A DNA stretch of 64,000 nucleotides from Serratia grimesii NBRC 13537 (GTDB taxonomy: Bacteria > Pseudomonadota > Gammaproteobacteria > Enterobacterales > Enterobacteriaceae). A program made the position numbers and the translations under genes. A model generated the notes under the pieces. It saw nothing but the letters and a program-made list of their open reading frames with translations, had not been told where the DNA came from and made no database searches. Below, in pieces: positions 43,702 to 53,584 of the stretch; positions within the stretch are counted from its first letter, which is position 1, and each line of letters begins with the position of its first letter. The stretch lies in assembly GCF_001590905.1 (NCBI RefSeq), contig NZ_BCTT01000002.1:62001-126000 (forward strand), given 5' to 3'.

Positions 43702-45582
43702 TCAAACTGGCACTCTGCGGCTGATTTCAACAACCTGATCGCTGGGCAGATAGTAATAATCGGTCACGTGCATGCCATTACGCACCATCAACGCAAAAAT
43801 GTTGCGCTGCCACGCTGGTAATCGGTCATTGGCTTCGCGGCGTACCACGGTTTCATGCCCCAGGTAATAGGTCGCGTCATCAAAATTCAGCCCGGTTTTC
43901 TGCGCCTCCACATGGCGTAATAAGCGGGGAATATGAGGCCGCTCCATAAAACCGTAGCTGGCGATACCACACCAGAAACCCGGCGACTGTTGTCGGATGA
44001 CCAGCCGTTCAGCATTTGCCACACGGGGTTCGTTGACGATCATGATATTCAGTGTCAACACGGTGGCGTGCAGCGAACCATTACGCTTAACGTGCCATTT
44101 CATCACCGGCGGTGTGCCGTTTAGCGTACGAGTAAGAAATATTGCCGTGCCCGGCACTCGAGGGATTTTTTGCTCTTCAAGGTGTGCCAGAAAATCCGTC
44201 AGCGGCACGCTCTTTTCTCCCAATGTGCGAGAAGCCGCGAGCACCCCGCGATGCCAGATTAGCATCACGCCGTACACCAGGGTGGCCAACAGCAATGGGA
44301 CATAACCGCCCTGCATCACCTTGCTAAGGTTGGCCAACAGGAAGCTGAGATCAACGATAAAGAAGCCGCCTGCCACCAGCAAACTGGTGACCACTCCCCA
44401 TCGCCATACCTCACGCATCGCCACAAACAGCAGCCCAGTGGTCATGATCATGGTAAGCGACACAGCGATACCGTAAGCGGCAGCCAAATTATCGGACGAC
44501 TTGAAGAACACCGTCAGGAACACCGTTACCGCCATCAGCAACCAGTTGATGGCACCAATATAAATTTGTCCGTAACTTTCCTCTGTGGTCTGTTTCACCT
44601 GCAAGCGTGGCAGCCAGCCAAGCTGGATCGCCTGACGGGTCATTGAAAAAGCCCCGCTGATAATAGCCTGGCTTGCGATGATGGTGGCCAAGGTCGCCAG
44701 AATAACCAGAGGGATTTGCAGTAACGGCGGACACAAGCGGAAGAAGATATTTTGAGTCACGTCAGCGCCCGACAGGATTAGTGCAGCCTGCCCGGCATAG
44801 TTCAGCAAGAGGCTGGGGAAAACAATGCCAAACCACGCGAGCCATATCGGCTTTTTGCCAAAATGCCCCATGTCGGCGTACAGCGCTTCTGCACCGGTGA
44901 CGCAGAGGAAAACGCCGCCCAGCACCAGAAAACTGGTCACCCCATTAGAGAACAGGAAGTTAATGCCGTACAAAGGATTCAACGCCATCAGCACCGCAGG
45001 ATGCTGGATAATCCCCCAGATGCCCAAGGCAGCGATGGAAAAAAACCACAGTGCCATAATCGGCCCAAACACCCTGCCGATAAGTGCAGTGCCCAGCGGT
45101 TGAATAGCGAACAGGCTGACCAGAATCACCACCGCTGCGGGTAAAATATAGGGCTGCGATTCAGGCAGAACAATATTTAACCCTTCCAACGCCGACAGTA
45201 CCGAGATCGCCGGGGTGATCGCCCCATCACCATAGATCAATGCCGCACCAAACAGGCCGGCAAACAGCACCATTGGGCGGGTGCTTGTCTTACTGACCAA
45301 CAGCGACATCAAGGCCATGATGCCGCCTTCGCCGCGGTTATCAATACGCATAGCGAACATCGCGTACTTTAGCGACGTGACAATCACCAGTGTCCAGAAA
45401 ATCAGCGATAACAAACCGAGAATCACGGGTACGGAGGGTGCATCACCAGAGAGAAATAGCACCGTTTTGAAGGTATACAACGGGCTGGTACCAATGTCGC
45501 CAAACACCACACCCAGTGCGCCGCCTGCCAACAGAGTTAAACTCGATTTGTTGGGTTGTTCCGTGTCACTGCCGGCAGACAT
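43702..45582 (-). CDS. kup: Kup-family K+ uptake transporter
   Basis: A 626-aa protein. The start GGALGVVFGDIGTSPLYTFK is the Kup signature; 12 membrane helices are followed by a cytoplasmic domain of about 150 residues. E. coli Kup has 622 residues, but this sequence differs enough (GDGAITPAISVLSALEGL) that it may be a paralogue. It takes up K+, also Cs+, at low pH. It is a single gene, divergent from the NitT/TauT-like transporter with a 254-base gap that holds a TATAGT box but no gene. Confidence 0.9.
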   Translation of the reverse strand: MSAGSDTEQPNKSSLTLLAGGALGVVFGDIGTSPLYTFKTVLFLSGDAPSVPVILGLLSLIFWTLVIVTSLKYAMFAMRIDNRGEGGIMALMSLLVSKTSTRPMVLFAGLFGAALIYGDGAITPAISVLSALEGLNIVLPESQPYILPAAVVILVSLFAIQPLGTALIGRVFGPIMALWFFSIAALGIWGIIQHPAVLMALNPLYGINFLFSNGVTSFLVLGGVFLCVTGAEALYADMGHFGKKPIWLAWFGIVFPSLLLNYAGQAALILSGADVTQNIFFRLCPPLLQIPLVILATLATIIASQAIISGAFSMTRQAIQLGWLPRLQVKQTTEESYGQIYIGAINWLLMAVTVFLTVFFKSSDNLAAAYGIAVSLTMIMTTGLLFVAMREVWRWGVVTSLLVAGGFFIVDLSFLLANLSKVMQGGYVPLLLATLVYGVMLIWHRGVLAASRTLGEKSVPLTDFLAHLEEQKIPRVPGTAIFLTRTLNGTPPVMKWHVKRNGSLHATVLTLNIMIVNEPRVANAERLVIRQQSPGFWCGIASYGFMERPHIPRLLRHVEAQKTGLNFDDATYYLGHETVVRREANDRLPAWQRNIFALMVRNGMHVTDYYYLPSDQVVEISRRVPV

Positions 45583-45836
45583 AACGTAATCCTCTTTGAA
45601 AATCGAACGGCTATCCAGTCTTAGTCTATGAATTATTATCGCTTCCCCCCAGCAAAGCTACTGCACGGGCCACGATAATCAGAATTGTCATCTGTCACCG
45701 GTACAGTGTGGCATGACAGCAACAGAAATGGCGTCTGCTGAGTAACGGTTTAAAAATGCTGGCTGATAATGGGCTATAGTCGTTGTGCTGCCATTACTCT
45801 CAAAACTCTCCCCATTCTGGTTTAAAGAGAGGTTAG

Positions 45837-47576
45837 ATGAACGTCAGGCTCAATACGCACGTCTCCGCCCGGCGTTTGCTGCCCAACGGGTGGGATGTTA
45901 TCGCCTTCCCGATGATTATCGGCACTATCGCGATGATGGCTGTTGGCCTGCATCAAACGATGCAGCCTATCATGACGCTAAAAACCCAGGCCATCTCCCT
46001 TGATCCCGCTAATCTACCGGAATATGCCCTGCGCACCACCTTGCGCATGCTTATCGCTATGGTTGCCGCGCTGGTGTTCTCCTTGGTTTACGGCACACTG
46101 GCAGCCAAGAGTCGTCGTGCGGAAAAAGTGCTGGTACCTATTCTCGATATCCTTCAGTCGGTGCCGGTACTCGGTTACATCTCTTTTACCGTGACCTTCT
46201 TTATCGCTCTGTTTCCCGGCCGGGTGTTAGGCGTCGAACTTGCCGCCATCTTCGCGATTTTTACCAGCCAAGCCTGGAATATGACCTTCAGTTTTTATCA
46301 ATCACTGCGTACCGTGCCACGTGATTTGCTGGAGGTGTCACGCGGCTTTCATTTGAGCCCCTGGCAGAGTTTTTGGAAGCTGGATGTGCCGTTCTCAATG
46401 CCGGGTCTGATTTGGAACATGATGATGTCAATGTCTGGCGGCTGGTTCTTTATCGTGGCGTCAGAAGCCATTACTGTCGGTAATAACACCTTTACGCTAC
46501 CCGGTATTGGCGCCTATCTCGCTCAGGCAATATTGAGCAAGGATTTGCACGCGGTAGGTTGGGTGCTGGTCACCATGACCGTGGTGATTTTGGCTTATGA
46601 CCAGTTGTTGTTCCGCCCATTGGTGGCCTGGGCAGACAAATTCCGTATGGAAACCACCCGTTCAGCCAATGCGCCAAACTCCTGGGTATTGAACCTGATG
46701 CGCCGCACCCGGCTCATTCACCTGCTGCTGACACCGTTGGGTGCACTCCTGGCCAAGACTGCACGCCTGCGGCTAAATCTGCCCGCAATAAGACGCCGCC
46801 GTGTCAGCAACGCACAACGGCAAAAACGTTCACGCCTTATCGATCTTTGCTGGAACGGCCTGGTAATCCTGCTGACGATCGCCATTGCTTATCATGTGAT
46901 CCTTTATGTGCAGACTGGGGTGACGCTGGCGGACGTCGGTCATGTGTTGATGCTGGGGCTCATTACGCTGCTGCGCGTCACCATATTGATTGCGATCTCA
47001 TCACTGATCTGGGTTCCTCTCGGGGTACTGATTGGTCTGCGCCCCGCGCTGGCCGGTAAAATTCAGCCTGTTGCCCAATTTCTGGCCGCCTTCCCAGCCA
47101 ACCTGTTGTTCCCAGTGTTCGTCATCACCATTGTGCACTTCCACCTTAACCCGGATATTTGGCTGTCTCCGCTGATCGTGCTCGGCACCCAATGGTACAT
47201 CCTGTTCAACGTGGTCGCGGGAACCAGTGCCTTTCCCAACGACTACCGCGAAGCCGCTGCCAACTTCCATATTCGTGGTTGGCAATGGTGGCGTCAGGTC
47301 ATGTTGCCGGGCATTTTTCCTTATTACATCACCGGGGCCATTACCGCCTCAGGTGGCGCATGGAACGCCAGTATCGTGGCAGAATTTGTGCAATGGGGCA
47401 GCACGCAGGTAACAGCACATGGGCTCGGTGCCTACATTGCACAAACCACCACCGCGGGCGACTTCCCTAAAATTATTTTGGGCATCGCCGTGATGTCGTT
47501 ATTTGTCACCCTGTTCAATCGCCTGCTGTGGCGTCCGCTGTATGCCTACGCCGAATCCCGATTCCGCATCGATTAA
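45837..47576 (+). CDS. NitT/TauT-type ABC permease, two fused permease domains
   Basis: A 579-aa inner-membrane protein with two MetI-like halves. The EAA loops are LLEVSRGFHLSPWQSFWKLDVPFS (near 165) and YREAAANFHIRGWQWWRQVMLPG (near 470), quoted as LLEVSRGFHLSPW and YREAAANFHIRGW. Nitrate/sulfonate transporters usually have a single-domain permease that dimerises; here both halves are fused. AGAGAGG precedes the ATG. The next gene, 12 bases on, encodes the ATPase. No binding-protein gene follows, so the substrate is unknown. Confidence 0.87.
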   Translation: MNVRLNTHVSARRLLPNGWDVIAFPMIIGTIAMMAVGLHQTMQPIMTLKTQAISLDPANLPEYALRTTLRMLIAMVAALVFSLVYGTLAAKSRRAEKVLVPILDILQSVPVLGYISFTVTFFIALFPGRVLGVELAAIFAIFTSQAWNMTFSFYQSLRTVPRDLLEVSRGFHLSPWQSFWKLDVPFSMPGLIWNMMMSMSGGWFFIVASEAITVGNNTFTLPGIGAYLAQAILSKDLHAVGWVLVTMTVVILAYDQLLFRPLVAWADKFRMETTRSANAPNSWVLNLMRRTRLIHLLLTPLGALLAKTARLRLNLPAIRRRRVSNAQRQKRSRLIDLCWNGLVILLTIAIAYHVILYVQTGVTLADVGHVLMLGLITLLRVTILIAISSLIWVPLGVLIGLRPALAGKIQPVAQFLAAFPANLLFPVFVITIVHFHLNPDIWLSPLIVLGTQWYILFNVVAGTSAFPNDYREAAANFHIRGWQWWRQVMLPGIFPYYITGAITASGGAWNASIVAEFVQWGSTQVTAHGLGAYIAQTTTAGDFPKIILGIAVMSLFVTLFNRLLWRPLYAYAESRFRID

Positions 47577-47588
47577 GGAAGCGTTCAG

Positions 47589-48905
47589 ATGTCAGATCCA
47601 AAAAACAGGGTTGCGCCAGTCGCCGGCACGGAAATCTTAGCAGTAAAAAACATCAACCACGGTTTTAACAAGGCACACAGCGAACAGCTGATCCTCAATG
47701 ACGTTAATCTGTCTTTGCAGGCCGGGGAGATTGTCGGCTTGCTGGGGCGGTCTGGCTCCGGTAAGTCAACGTTGCTGCGTATTATTGCCGGGTTGATCGA
47801 GCCTACATCAGGCGCGGTAGACTATCTTGGCAAACCGTTAAATGGTCCGGCCAAAGGCATTGCCATGGTGTTTCAGACCTTTGCCCTTTTCCCCTGGCTC
47901 ACCGTATTGCAAAACGTGGAGGCCGGGCTGGAGGCCCTGGGCATTGCAACCAATCAACGACGTGAGCGCGCACTGGCCGCTATTGACCTGATCGGTCTGG
48001 ACGGTTTTGAAAACGCCTACCCCCGTGAACTGTCAGGCGGCATGCGTCAGCGGGTAGGCTTTGCCCGGGCGTTGGTGGTGGATCCAACGCTGCTGCTTAT
48101 GGATGAACCCTTCTCCGCGCTGGATGTGCTGACGGCGGAAACACTGCGTACCGACCTGCTCGATTTATGGAATCAAGGCCGTATGCCGATTAAGTCCGTG
48201 TTGATCGTGACGCATAACATTGAAGAAGCGGTGTTTATGTGTGACCGGATCCTGGTGCTGTCCTCCAACCCTGGGCGTGTGGTAGCCGAAATAAAAGTCC
48301 CCTTCAACCACCCGCGTAATCGGCTGGATCCTTTATTCCGTCGCCTGGTAGACGACGTTTACGCCAAAATGACCGCCCGACCGATGGATGAGAGCGTTAA
48401 AAAAGGCCTGAAGCTCGGCACGCGTTTACCGCATGTTTCCACCAACCTGATTGCCGGTCTGATCGAAACGTTGGCTGCCGCGCCTTATTTTGGTCGTGCC
48501 GACATGCCGGACATCGCCCATTCGTTGCACCTGGAAGTGGATGACCTTTTCCCGATTGCCGAAGTCCTGCAATTCTTGGGGTTCGCAGATGTCCGTGAAG
48601 GGGATATCTTTCTGACACCTTCAGCGCGAACTTTTGCTGAGTACGATGTCCAGGCGCGTAAAGTCATGTTCGCCGAGCATTTACTGCGCTACCTGCCGCT
48701 GGCCGCGTTGATCAAAAGTGTGTTGGACGAACGTCCAGGTCACCGGGCGCCCCGTATGCGCTTCGAGCAGGAATTGGAAGATTCGCTGTCCGACGCCGCA
48801 GCGAAAGAAACGCTGGACACCGTCATTAACTGGGGCCGTTATGCGGAAATCTTTTCCTATAACGATCAGACCGAGTTTTTCAGCCTGGAAGACGTCGAAT
48901 TCTGA
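47589..48905 (+). CDS. NitT/TauT-type ABC ATPase with C-terminal AAA-associated domain
   Basis: A 438-aa protein: about 260 residues of ABC domain (Walker A GRSGSGKST, signature LSGGMRQRVGFARAL, Walker [13 protein letters not shown]) and about 170 residues of C-terminal domain (from VSTNLIAG to the end) of the AAA-associated type found on such ATPases. Its role is not known, perhaps regulation by a small molecule. It shares the operon with the two-domain permease. The lack of a binding protein in the operon is unusual. Confidence 0.87.
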   Translation: MSDPKNRVAPVAGTEILAVKNINHGFNKAHSEQLILNDVNLSLQAGEIVGLLGRSGSGKSTLLRIIAGLIEPTSGAVDYLGKPLNGPAKGIAMVFQTFALFPWLTVLQNVEAGLEALGIATNQRRERALAAIDLIGLDGFENAYPRELSGGMRQRVGFARALVVDPTLLLMDEPFSALDVLTAETLRTDLLDLWNQGRMPIKSVLIVTHNIEEAVFMCDRILVLSSNPGRVVAEIKVPFNHPRNRLDPLFRRLVDDVYAKMTARPMDESVKKGLKLGTRLPHVSTNLIAGLIETLAAAPYFGRADMPDIAHSLHLEVDDLFPIAEVLQFLGFADVREGDIFLTPSARTFAEYDVQARKVMFAEHLLRYLPLAALIKSVLDERPGHRAPRMRFEQELEDSLSDAAAKETLDTVINWGRYAEIFSYNDQTEFFSLEDVEF

Positions 48906-48926
48906 ATCACATCCGGCGCGGGGTAT

Positions 48927-49835
48927 TCAAACCCCGGCTTCTTTCAACAGCCAGCGTTGCAGATTCAGTCCTTCAGGGGACAGTTCATTGTCTTGCCGCA
49001 CGCACAGGTAGTAATCCCGGCCATCATCGATCGGCAGATCGAACAGCTTAACCAGCTCGCCACTGTTAAGGTAAGGGGTGATCAAGGGCTCACGCATCAG
49101 GGCGCACCCCAGTCCTGCCTGCACTGCCGCTAACGTCAATAAGCCATCCTCAAACATTGGGCCAGTGCTGCGCAATGGACGCCTGGCTCCGGCCAACTGA
49201 AACCACTGCATCCAGGTCGTGCGTTCTTCATCATGCAAAAGCGGCAGTGGTGAGAGTTGGTCTGGCGTATCGAGCACTCCGTGAAGCTTGATAAAACTAC
49301 GGCTGCACACGGGTACCATTTTACCGGACATCAGCTTTTCACTGCGATAACCGGTCCATTGCCCCGCGCCAAAACGAATCGAAATATCAGCAGCATCACT
49401 GAGATAATTACGGTGATTAGCGTACACCACATTAATGTCAATCTCGGGGTTCTCACGTAGAAAGCCGTGTAACCGGGGAATAAACCACCCCATGCCAAAC
49501 AGAGGGATCAAACTGATGGTCACCTGTCTGGATGCTGACTGTTCACGCACCTGCTCCGTCGCCTGACGCAGTACGTTAAATGCCGAGCGGATCGAACGGT
49601 AATATTCCCGCCCTTCATTACGCAGGATCAGCTTACGCCCTTGGCGCTCGGTCAGTGGCATCTGCAGAAATGCTTCCAGTGTTTTGAGCTGATGGCTCAC
49701 CGCCGAGGGAGAAATCCCCAGTTCTTTCGCAGCACCGGTAACGCTGCCCAAGCGAGCAATAGCCTCAAACGCCCGTACAGCACGAAGCGGAGGATCATTC
49801 GGTAACGACACTGCATATTGTTCTGTTTTTTTCAT
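48927..49835 (-). CDS. LysR-family regulator (GcvA-like)
   Basis: A 302-aa protein with the HTH GSVTGAAKELGISPSAVSHQL (residues 30-50) and substrate domain of the GcvA/AmpR-like group (SIRFGAGQW). It is divergent from the amino-acid-type ABC transporter operon, a common arrangement for its regulator. It ends 18 bases after the convergent ATPase stop. Confidence 0.87.
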   Translation of the reverse strand: MKKTEQYAVSLPNDPPLRAVRAFEAIARLGSVTGAAKELGISPSAVSHQLKTLEAFLQMPLTERQGRKLILRNEGREYYRSIRSAFNVLRQATEQVREQSASRQVTISLIPLFGMGWFIPRLHGFLRENPEIDINVVYANHRNYLSDAADISIRFGAGQWTGYRSEKLMSGKMVPVCSRSFIKLHGVLDTPDQLSPLPLLHDEERTTWMQWFQLAGARRPLRSTGPMFEDGLLTLAAVQAGLGCALMREPLITPYLNSGELVKLFDLPIDDGRDYYLCVRQDNELSPEGLNLQRWLLKEAGV

Positions 49836-49842
49836 ATATTGA

Positions 49843-49859
49843 TAATTTTGGTGAAAATT
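49843..49859. promoter_or_regulatory. Possible LysR operator upstream of the divergent LysR and ABC operon
   Basis: AATTTT-GGTG-AAAATT is a perfect inverted repeat with the T-N11-A spacing, 8 bases from the LysR start. The region is very AT-rich, so chance is possible. Confidence 0.38.
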
Positions 49860-50007
49860 CTGTAAGGGTTATAATTTAATATACAAATAAATCAAACAAT
49901 TAAAAACACACGTTTTTTGTATAAGAAATTATTTTTCCGTATTTTACAATTTTTTTTAATTCTCTACTGTGAGCGTCCTGAATCATTATTTTTCGGGACT
50001 CTCCCCT

Positions 50008-50958
50008 ATGGATACGCTGATACAGCAGACCGTCAACGGCCTGATGCTCGGCAGCATTTATGCGCTGATCGCCCTGGGTTACACCATGGTTTACGGCATC
50101 CTGCGCATTATCAATTTTGCCCACGGCGATGTGTTGATGGTTGGTGCACTTAGCGCACTGTCCGCCATCGGTGTGTTGCAGCACCATTTCCCTGGTCTGT
50201 CACCGTACGTCGTGTTGCTGCTGGCGGCACTTATCGCCATGGCGGTATGCGCCTTGGTATCGATGAGTATTGAACGTCTGGCTTATCGTCGCCTGCGTAA
50301 TGCGCCACGCCTGGCGCCGCTGATCAGCGGAATTGGGGTTTCGCTGCTGCTGCAAACGTTGGCGATGCTAATTTGGTCGCGTAATCCGTTGATGTTCCCA
50401 CAACTGTTACCCATGTCACCTATCGCCCTCACTCAAGGTAGCGCCGAGCACGCACCGGCCGTGATCACCGGGACGGGTATCGCCACATTGGTCGTTGCCG
50501 TGCTGGTGATGATCGGGCTGCTCTTATTGGTTGAACATTCACGCTTTGGTCGCGCCATGCGCGCAACCGCGGAAAACCCACAGGTCGCCAGCCTGATGGG
50601 TATCGATCCCAACCGCATCATCATTCTGACCTTTGCCCTTGGCGGTGCACTGGCGGCAGTGGCAGGCATCATGATGGCCAGTAACTATGGCAATGCCGGT
50701 TTTTCCATGGGCTTCTTGCCCGGTATCAAGGCCTTTACAGCTGCTGTACTGGGTGGGATCGGCAATCTGCGTGGTGCGATGCTCGGCGGATTACTGTTAG
50801 GGCTGTTTGAATCCCTGGGCACCGGATATCTCGGTGAACTGACCGGCGGGACCTTCGGTAGCAACTATCAGGATGTTTTTGCCTTCCTGATTTTGATTGC
50901 CGTGTTGGTATTCCGCCCATCCGGGCTGTTAGGCGAACGCGTCGCTACCCGCGCCTGA
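50008..50958 (+). CDS. Branched-chain-amino-acid-type ABC permease (LivH-like)
   Basis: A 316-aa membrane protein from ATG 50008; a GTG at 49969 is less likely, as there is no SD. It starts with VNGLMLGSIYALIALGYTMVYG and INFAHGDVLM, the LivH signatures, and has eight to nine helices with the loop MGIDPNRIIILTFALGGALAAVAGI. With the LivM-like partner it forms the channel. It begins an operon of seven genes. The end of the operon suggests a non-branched substrate. Confidence 0.9.
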   Translation: MDTLIQQTVNGLMLGSIYALIALGYTMVYGILRIINFAHGDVLMVGALSALSAIGVLQHHFPGLSPYVVLLLAALIAMAVCALVSMSIERLAYRRLRNAPRLAPLISGIGVSLLLQTLAMLIWSRNPLMFPQLLPMSPIALTQGSAEHAPAVITGTGIATLVVAVLVMIGLLLLVEHSRFGRAMRATAENPQVASLMGIDPNRIIILTFALGGALAAVAGIMMASNYGNAGFSMGFLPGIKAFTAAVLGGIGNLRGAMLGGLLLGLFESLGTGYLGELTGGTFGSNYQDVFAFLILIAVLVFRPSGLLGERVATRA

Positions 50959-50966
50959 GGACAAAA

Positions 50967-52079
50967 ATGACTATTCTAACCACAACGATCAACACCGAAA
51001 GCCCACACCGCGCCAAACTCGGCGTAGTATTGTTTATGCTCGGCCTACTGCTGGCGCCTTGGGTGGCGGGTGCTGCAGGCGGTAACTACTGGGTGCGGGT
51101 GATCGATTTCGCGCTGTTGTACCTGATGTTGGCTCTGGGACTGAACATCGTGGTCGGCCTCACCGGCCTGCTGGACATGGGGTTTATCGCCTTTTATGCG
51201 GTGGGGGCCTATCTGACCGCGCTGTTGTCATCCCCACACCTGACCGAGCAGTTCCCATTGTTATTGCAATGGTTCCCGGATGGCCTGCATCTGTCGATCC
51301 TGTTGCTGATCCCCTTAGCCGCACTGCTGGCGGCGTTGTGTGGCATTTTGTTGGGTGCACCAACGCTGCGACTACGCGGTGACTATTTAGCCATAGTCAC
51401 ACTGGGTTTTGGCGAAATCGTCCGTATTCTGATGCGCAACCTGGACCGCCCACTTAACATAACCAACGGCCCGAAAGGGATTTCCGGCATCGATCCGGTC
51501 TCTTTGTTTGGCCTAAAGTTTTCCGGCATGCACCAATGGTTTGGTATCCGCTTTTCGTCGCTGTACCTCTATTACTACCTGTTCGCCGCTTTATTGTTGT
51601 TGATCCTGTTTATCTGCCTCCGTCTGCAACATTCACGGGTTGGCCGTGCCTGGACCGCCATTCGCGAGGATGAAGATGCAGCACGGGCAATGGGGATAAA
51701 CACACGTAACTTCAAACTGTTGGCATTTGCCATCGGTGCCACCTTTGGCGGTATAGCTGGGGCGCTGTTTGCCGCGTTTCAAGGCTTTGTCTCGCCAGAG
51801 TCCTTTACCTTGCAAGAGTCGATCGCCGTTTTGGCCATGGTGGTATTAGGCGGTATGGGCCACATACCCGGTGTGATCCTCGGCGCTTTGCTGCTGGCTG
51901 CCCTGCCTGAATTACTGCGTAGCACCATGGGACCTCTGCAACAGGCGTTGTTTGGACAGGTGTGGATCGATCCAGAAATTATCCGCCAACTGTTTTACGG
52001 GCTGGCATTGATTCTGGTGATGTTGTATCGCCCTGCGGGCTTATGGCCGGCACGTCATCAACAGGGGGCAACATCATGA
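50967..52079 (+). CDS. Branched-chain-amino-acid-type ABC permease (LivM-like)
   Basis: A 370-aa membrane protein with a long N-terminal stretch (about 45 residues longer than LivH). Hallmarks are LALGLNIVVGLTGLLDMGFIAFYAVGAYL and TLRLRGDYLAIVTLGFGEIVRI, here cited in pieces GLNIVVGLTGLLD and LRGDYLAIVTLGFGEI, and an EDEDAARAMGINT loop. It overlaps the next gene by 4 bases (ATGA). Confidence 0.9.
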   Translation: MTILTTTINTESPHRAKLGVVLFMLGLLLAPWVAGAAGGNYWVRVIDFALLYLMLALGLNIVVGLTGLLDMGFIAFYAVGAYLTALLSSPHLTEQFPLLLQWFPDGLHLSILLLIPLAALLAALCGILLGAPTLRLRGDYLAIVTLGFGEIVRILMRNLDRPLNITNGPKGISGIDPVSLFGLKFSGMHQWFGIRFSSLYLYYYLFAALLLLILFICLRLQHSRVGRAWTAIREDEDAARAMGINTRNFKLLAFAIGATFGGIAGALFAAFQGFVSPESFTLQESIAVLAMVVLGGMGHIPGVILGALLLAALPELLRSTMGPLQQALFGQVWIDPEIIRQLFYGLALILVMLYRPAGLWPARHQQGATS

Positions 52080-52846
52080 CGCCACTCCTTACACTCAGCC
52101 ACGTCAGTAAACGCTTTGGCGGGCTCACCGCTGTTGATGACGTCAGCATCAGTATTCACCAGGGGGAGATTTACGGTTTGATTGGGCCGAACGGTGCGGG
52201 AAAAACCACCTGTTTTAACCTGATCACCGGTCTGTATCGCGCTGACAGTGGCGAGTTCCGCTTACAGGATCGCCGCTACAAACCACAGGCCATAGATAAA
52301 GTGGCGCAAGCCGGTATTGCACGCACCTTCCAGAACCTGCGGTTGTTCAATGAGATGAGCGTATTGGAAAACGTGATGGTCGGCTGCCATCTGCGTACTC
52401 ACAATGGGCTCTGGGCGGCAATTTCACGCCACCGTCGCGCCCGGCAGGAAGAACAGGCAACACGGGAGAAATCCTACGCGCTGCTGGAGTACGTCGGCAT
52501 CAGCCAATTCGCCGATTATCGCGCCGGCGATCTGTCCTATGGCCATCAGCGTCGGTTGGAAATCGCCCGCGCCTTGGCCACCGAACCCAAATTGCTGGCA
52601 CTGGATGAACCGGCAGCCGGTATGAATGCCGCAGAGAAAGTCGCCCTACGCGAGCTGTTGCAACGTATCCGTGAAAGCGGCAAAACCCTGCTGTTGATCG
52701 AACATGACGTCAAGCTGGTAATGGGATTGTGTGACCGCCTGACCGTGCTCGACTACGGCAAAGTCATTGCTGAAGGCGAACCGGCGCAGGTCCGACGCGA
52801 ACCTGCCGTGATTCGCGCTTATCTGGGAGGCGCAGCCCATGTCTGA
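52076..52846 (+). CDS. ABC ATPase (LivG-like)
   Basis: A 256-aa protein from ATG 52076, which overlaps the LivM stop as ATGA; the longer frame from 51962 lies inside LivM. Walker A GPNGAGKTT, Walker B LLALDEPAAGMN, and the signature segment DLSYGHQRRLEIARAL with the LivG-type SYGHQR form. It overlaps the next gene by 8 bases. Confidence 0.9.
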   Translation: MTPLLTLSHVSKRFGGLTAVDDVSISIHQGEIYGLIGPNGAGKTTCFNLITGLYRADSGEFRLQDRRYKPQAIDKVAQAGIARTFQNLRLFNEMSVLENVMVGCHLRTHNGLWAAISRHRRARQEEQATREKSYALLEYVGISQFADYRAGDLSYGHQRRLEIARALATEPKLLALDEPAAGMNAAEKVALRELLQRIRESGKTLLLIEHDVKLVMGLCDRLTVLDYGKVIAEGEPAQVRREPAVIRAYLGGAAHV

Positions 52847-53552
52847 ATCTTTACTGTCAGTCAAACAGTTAAAGGTGTCCTACGGTGGCATTCATGCCGT
52901 TAAAGGCATCGATTTTACGGTAAACAGCGGCGAACAGGTGACCTTGATCGGTGCTAACGGTGCCGGAAAAACCTCCAGCCTGCGTGCACTAACAGGCCTA
53001 CAGCCCTTCGACGGTGAAATCTTGTTTGATGGCCGCTCTATTCGTGGTGTGCCACCGCATCAGTTATTGCAACAAGGGCTCGTCATGGTGCCGGAAGGAC
53101 GCGGTATTTTCGCTCGCATGACGGTGCTGGAAAACTTGCAACTTGGTAGCTATTCGCGGCGCGACAAAGCAGCGGTACGACAAGATCTGGAGCAAGTTTG
53201 CACTCTTTTTCCACGCCTGCGTGAACGGCTTCAACAGCAGGCCGGACTTCTTTCCGGCGGCGAACAGCAGATGGTCGCCATGGGCCGAGCTTTGCTCAGC
53301 CGTCCCCGGCTGTTGGTGTTGGATGAACCCTCGATGGGCTTGGCACCCATTGTGGTTGAGGCCATTTTTGAGGTCATCAAAAACCTTTCACGTGACGGTG
53401 TCACGCTACTTTTGGTGGAACAAAATGCCCGGCTGGCACTGGCATCAACTGACCGCGCCTATGTGCTGGACAGCGGCAATCTGAGCCATTGTGGACGCTC
53501 TGCCGACATGTTGGATGATGAAAAAATCAAACAAGCCTATTTGGGTGAATAA
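52839..53552 (+). CDS. ABC ATPase (LivF-like)
   Basis: A 237-aa protein with Walker A GANGAGKTS, signature LSGGEQQMVAMGRAL and Walker B LLVLDEPSMGLAP, the pattern of LivF. With the LivG-like partner it energises the import. It overlaps the previous gene, so expression is coupled. Confidence 0.9.
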   Translation: MSESLLSVKQLKVSYGGIHAVKGIDFTVNSGEQVTLIGANGAGKTSSLRALTGLQPFDGEILFDGRSIRGVPPHQLLQQGLVMVPEGRGIFARMTVLENLQLGSYSRRDKAAVRQDLEQVCTLFPRLRERLQQQAGLLSGGEQQMVAMGRALLSRPRLLVLDEPSMGLAPIVVEAIFEVIKNLSRDGVTLLLVEQNARLALASTDRAYVLDSGNLSHCGRSADMLDDEKIKQAYLGE

Positions 53553-53584
53553 CCTTTTATTTTTAATCACACCGGGAGCTTTAC

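Noticed and set aside
51962-52075. Longer start of the LivG-like ATPase
   Set aside because: It lies inside the LivM-like gene; the ATGA overlap at 52076 is the usual coupled start.
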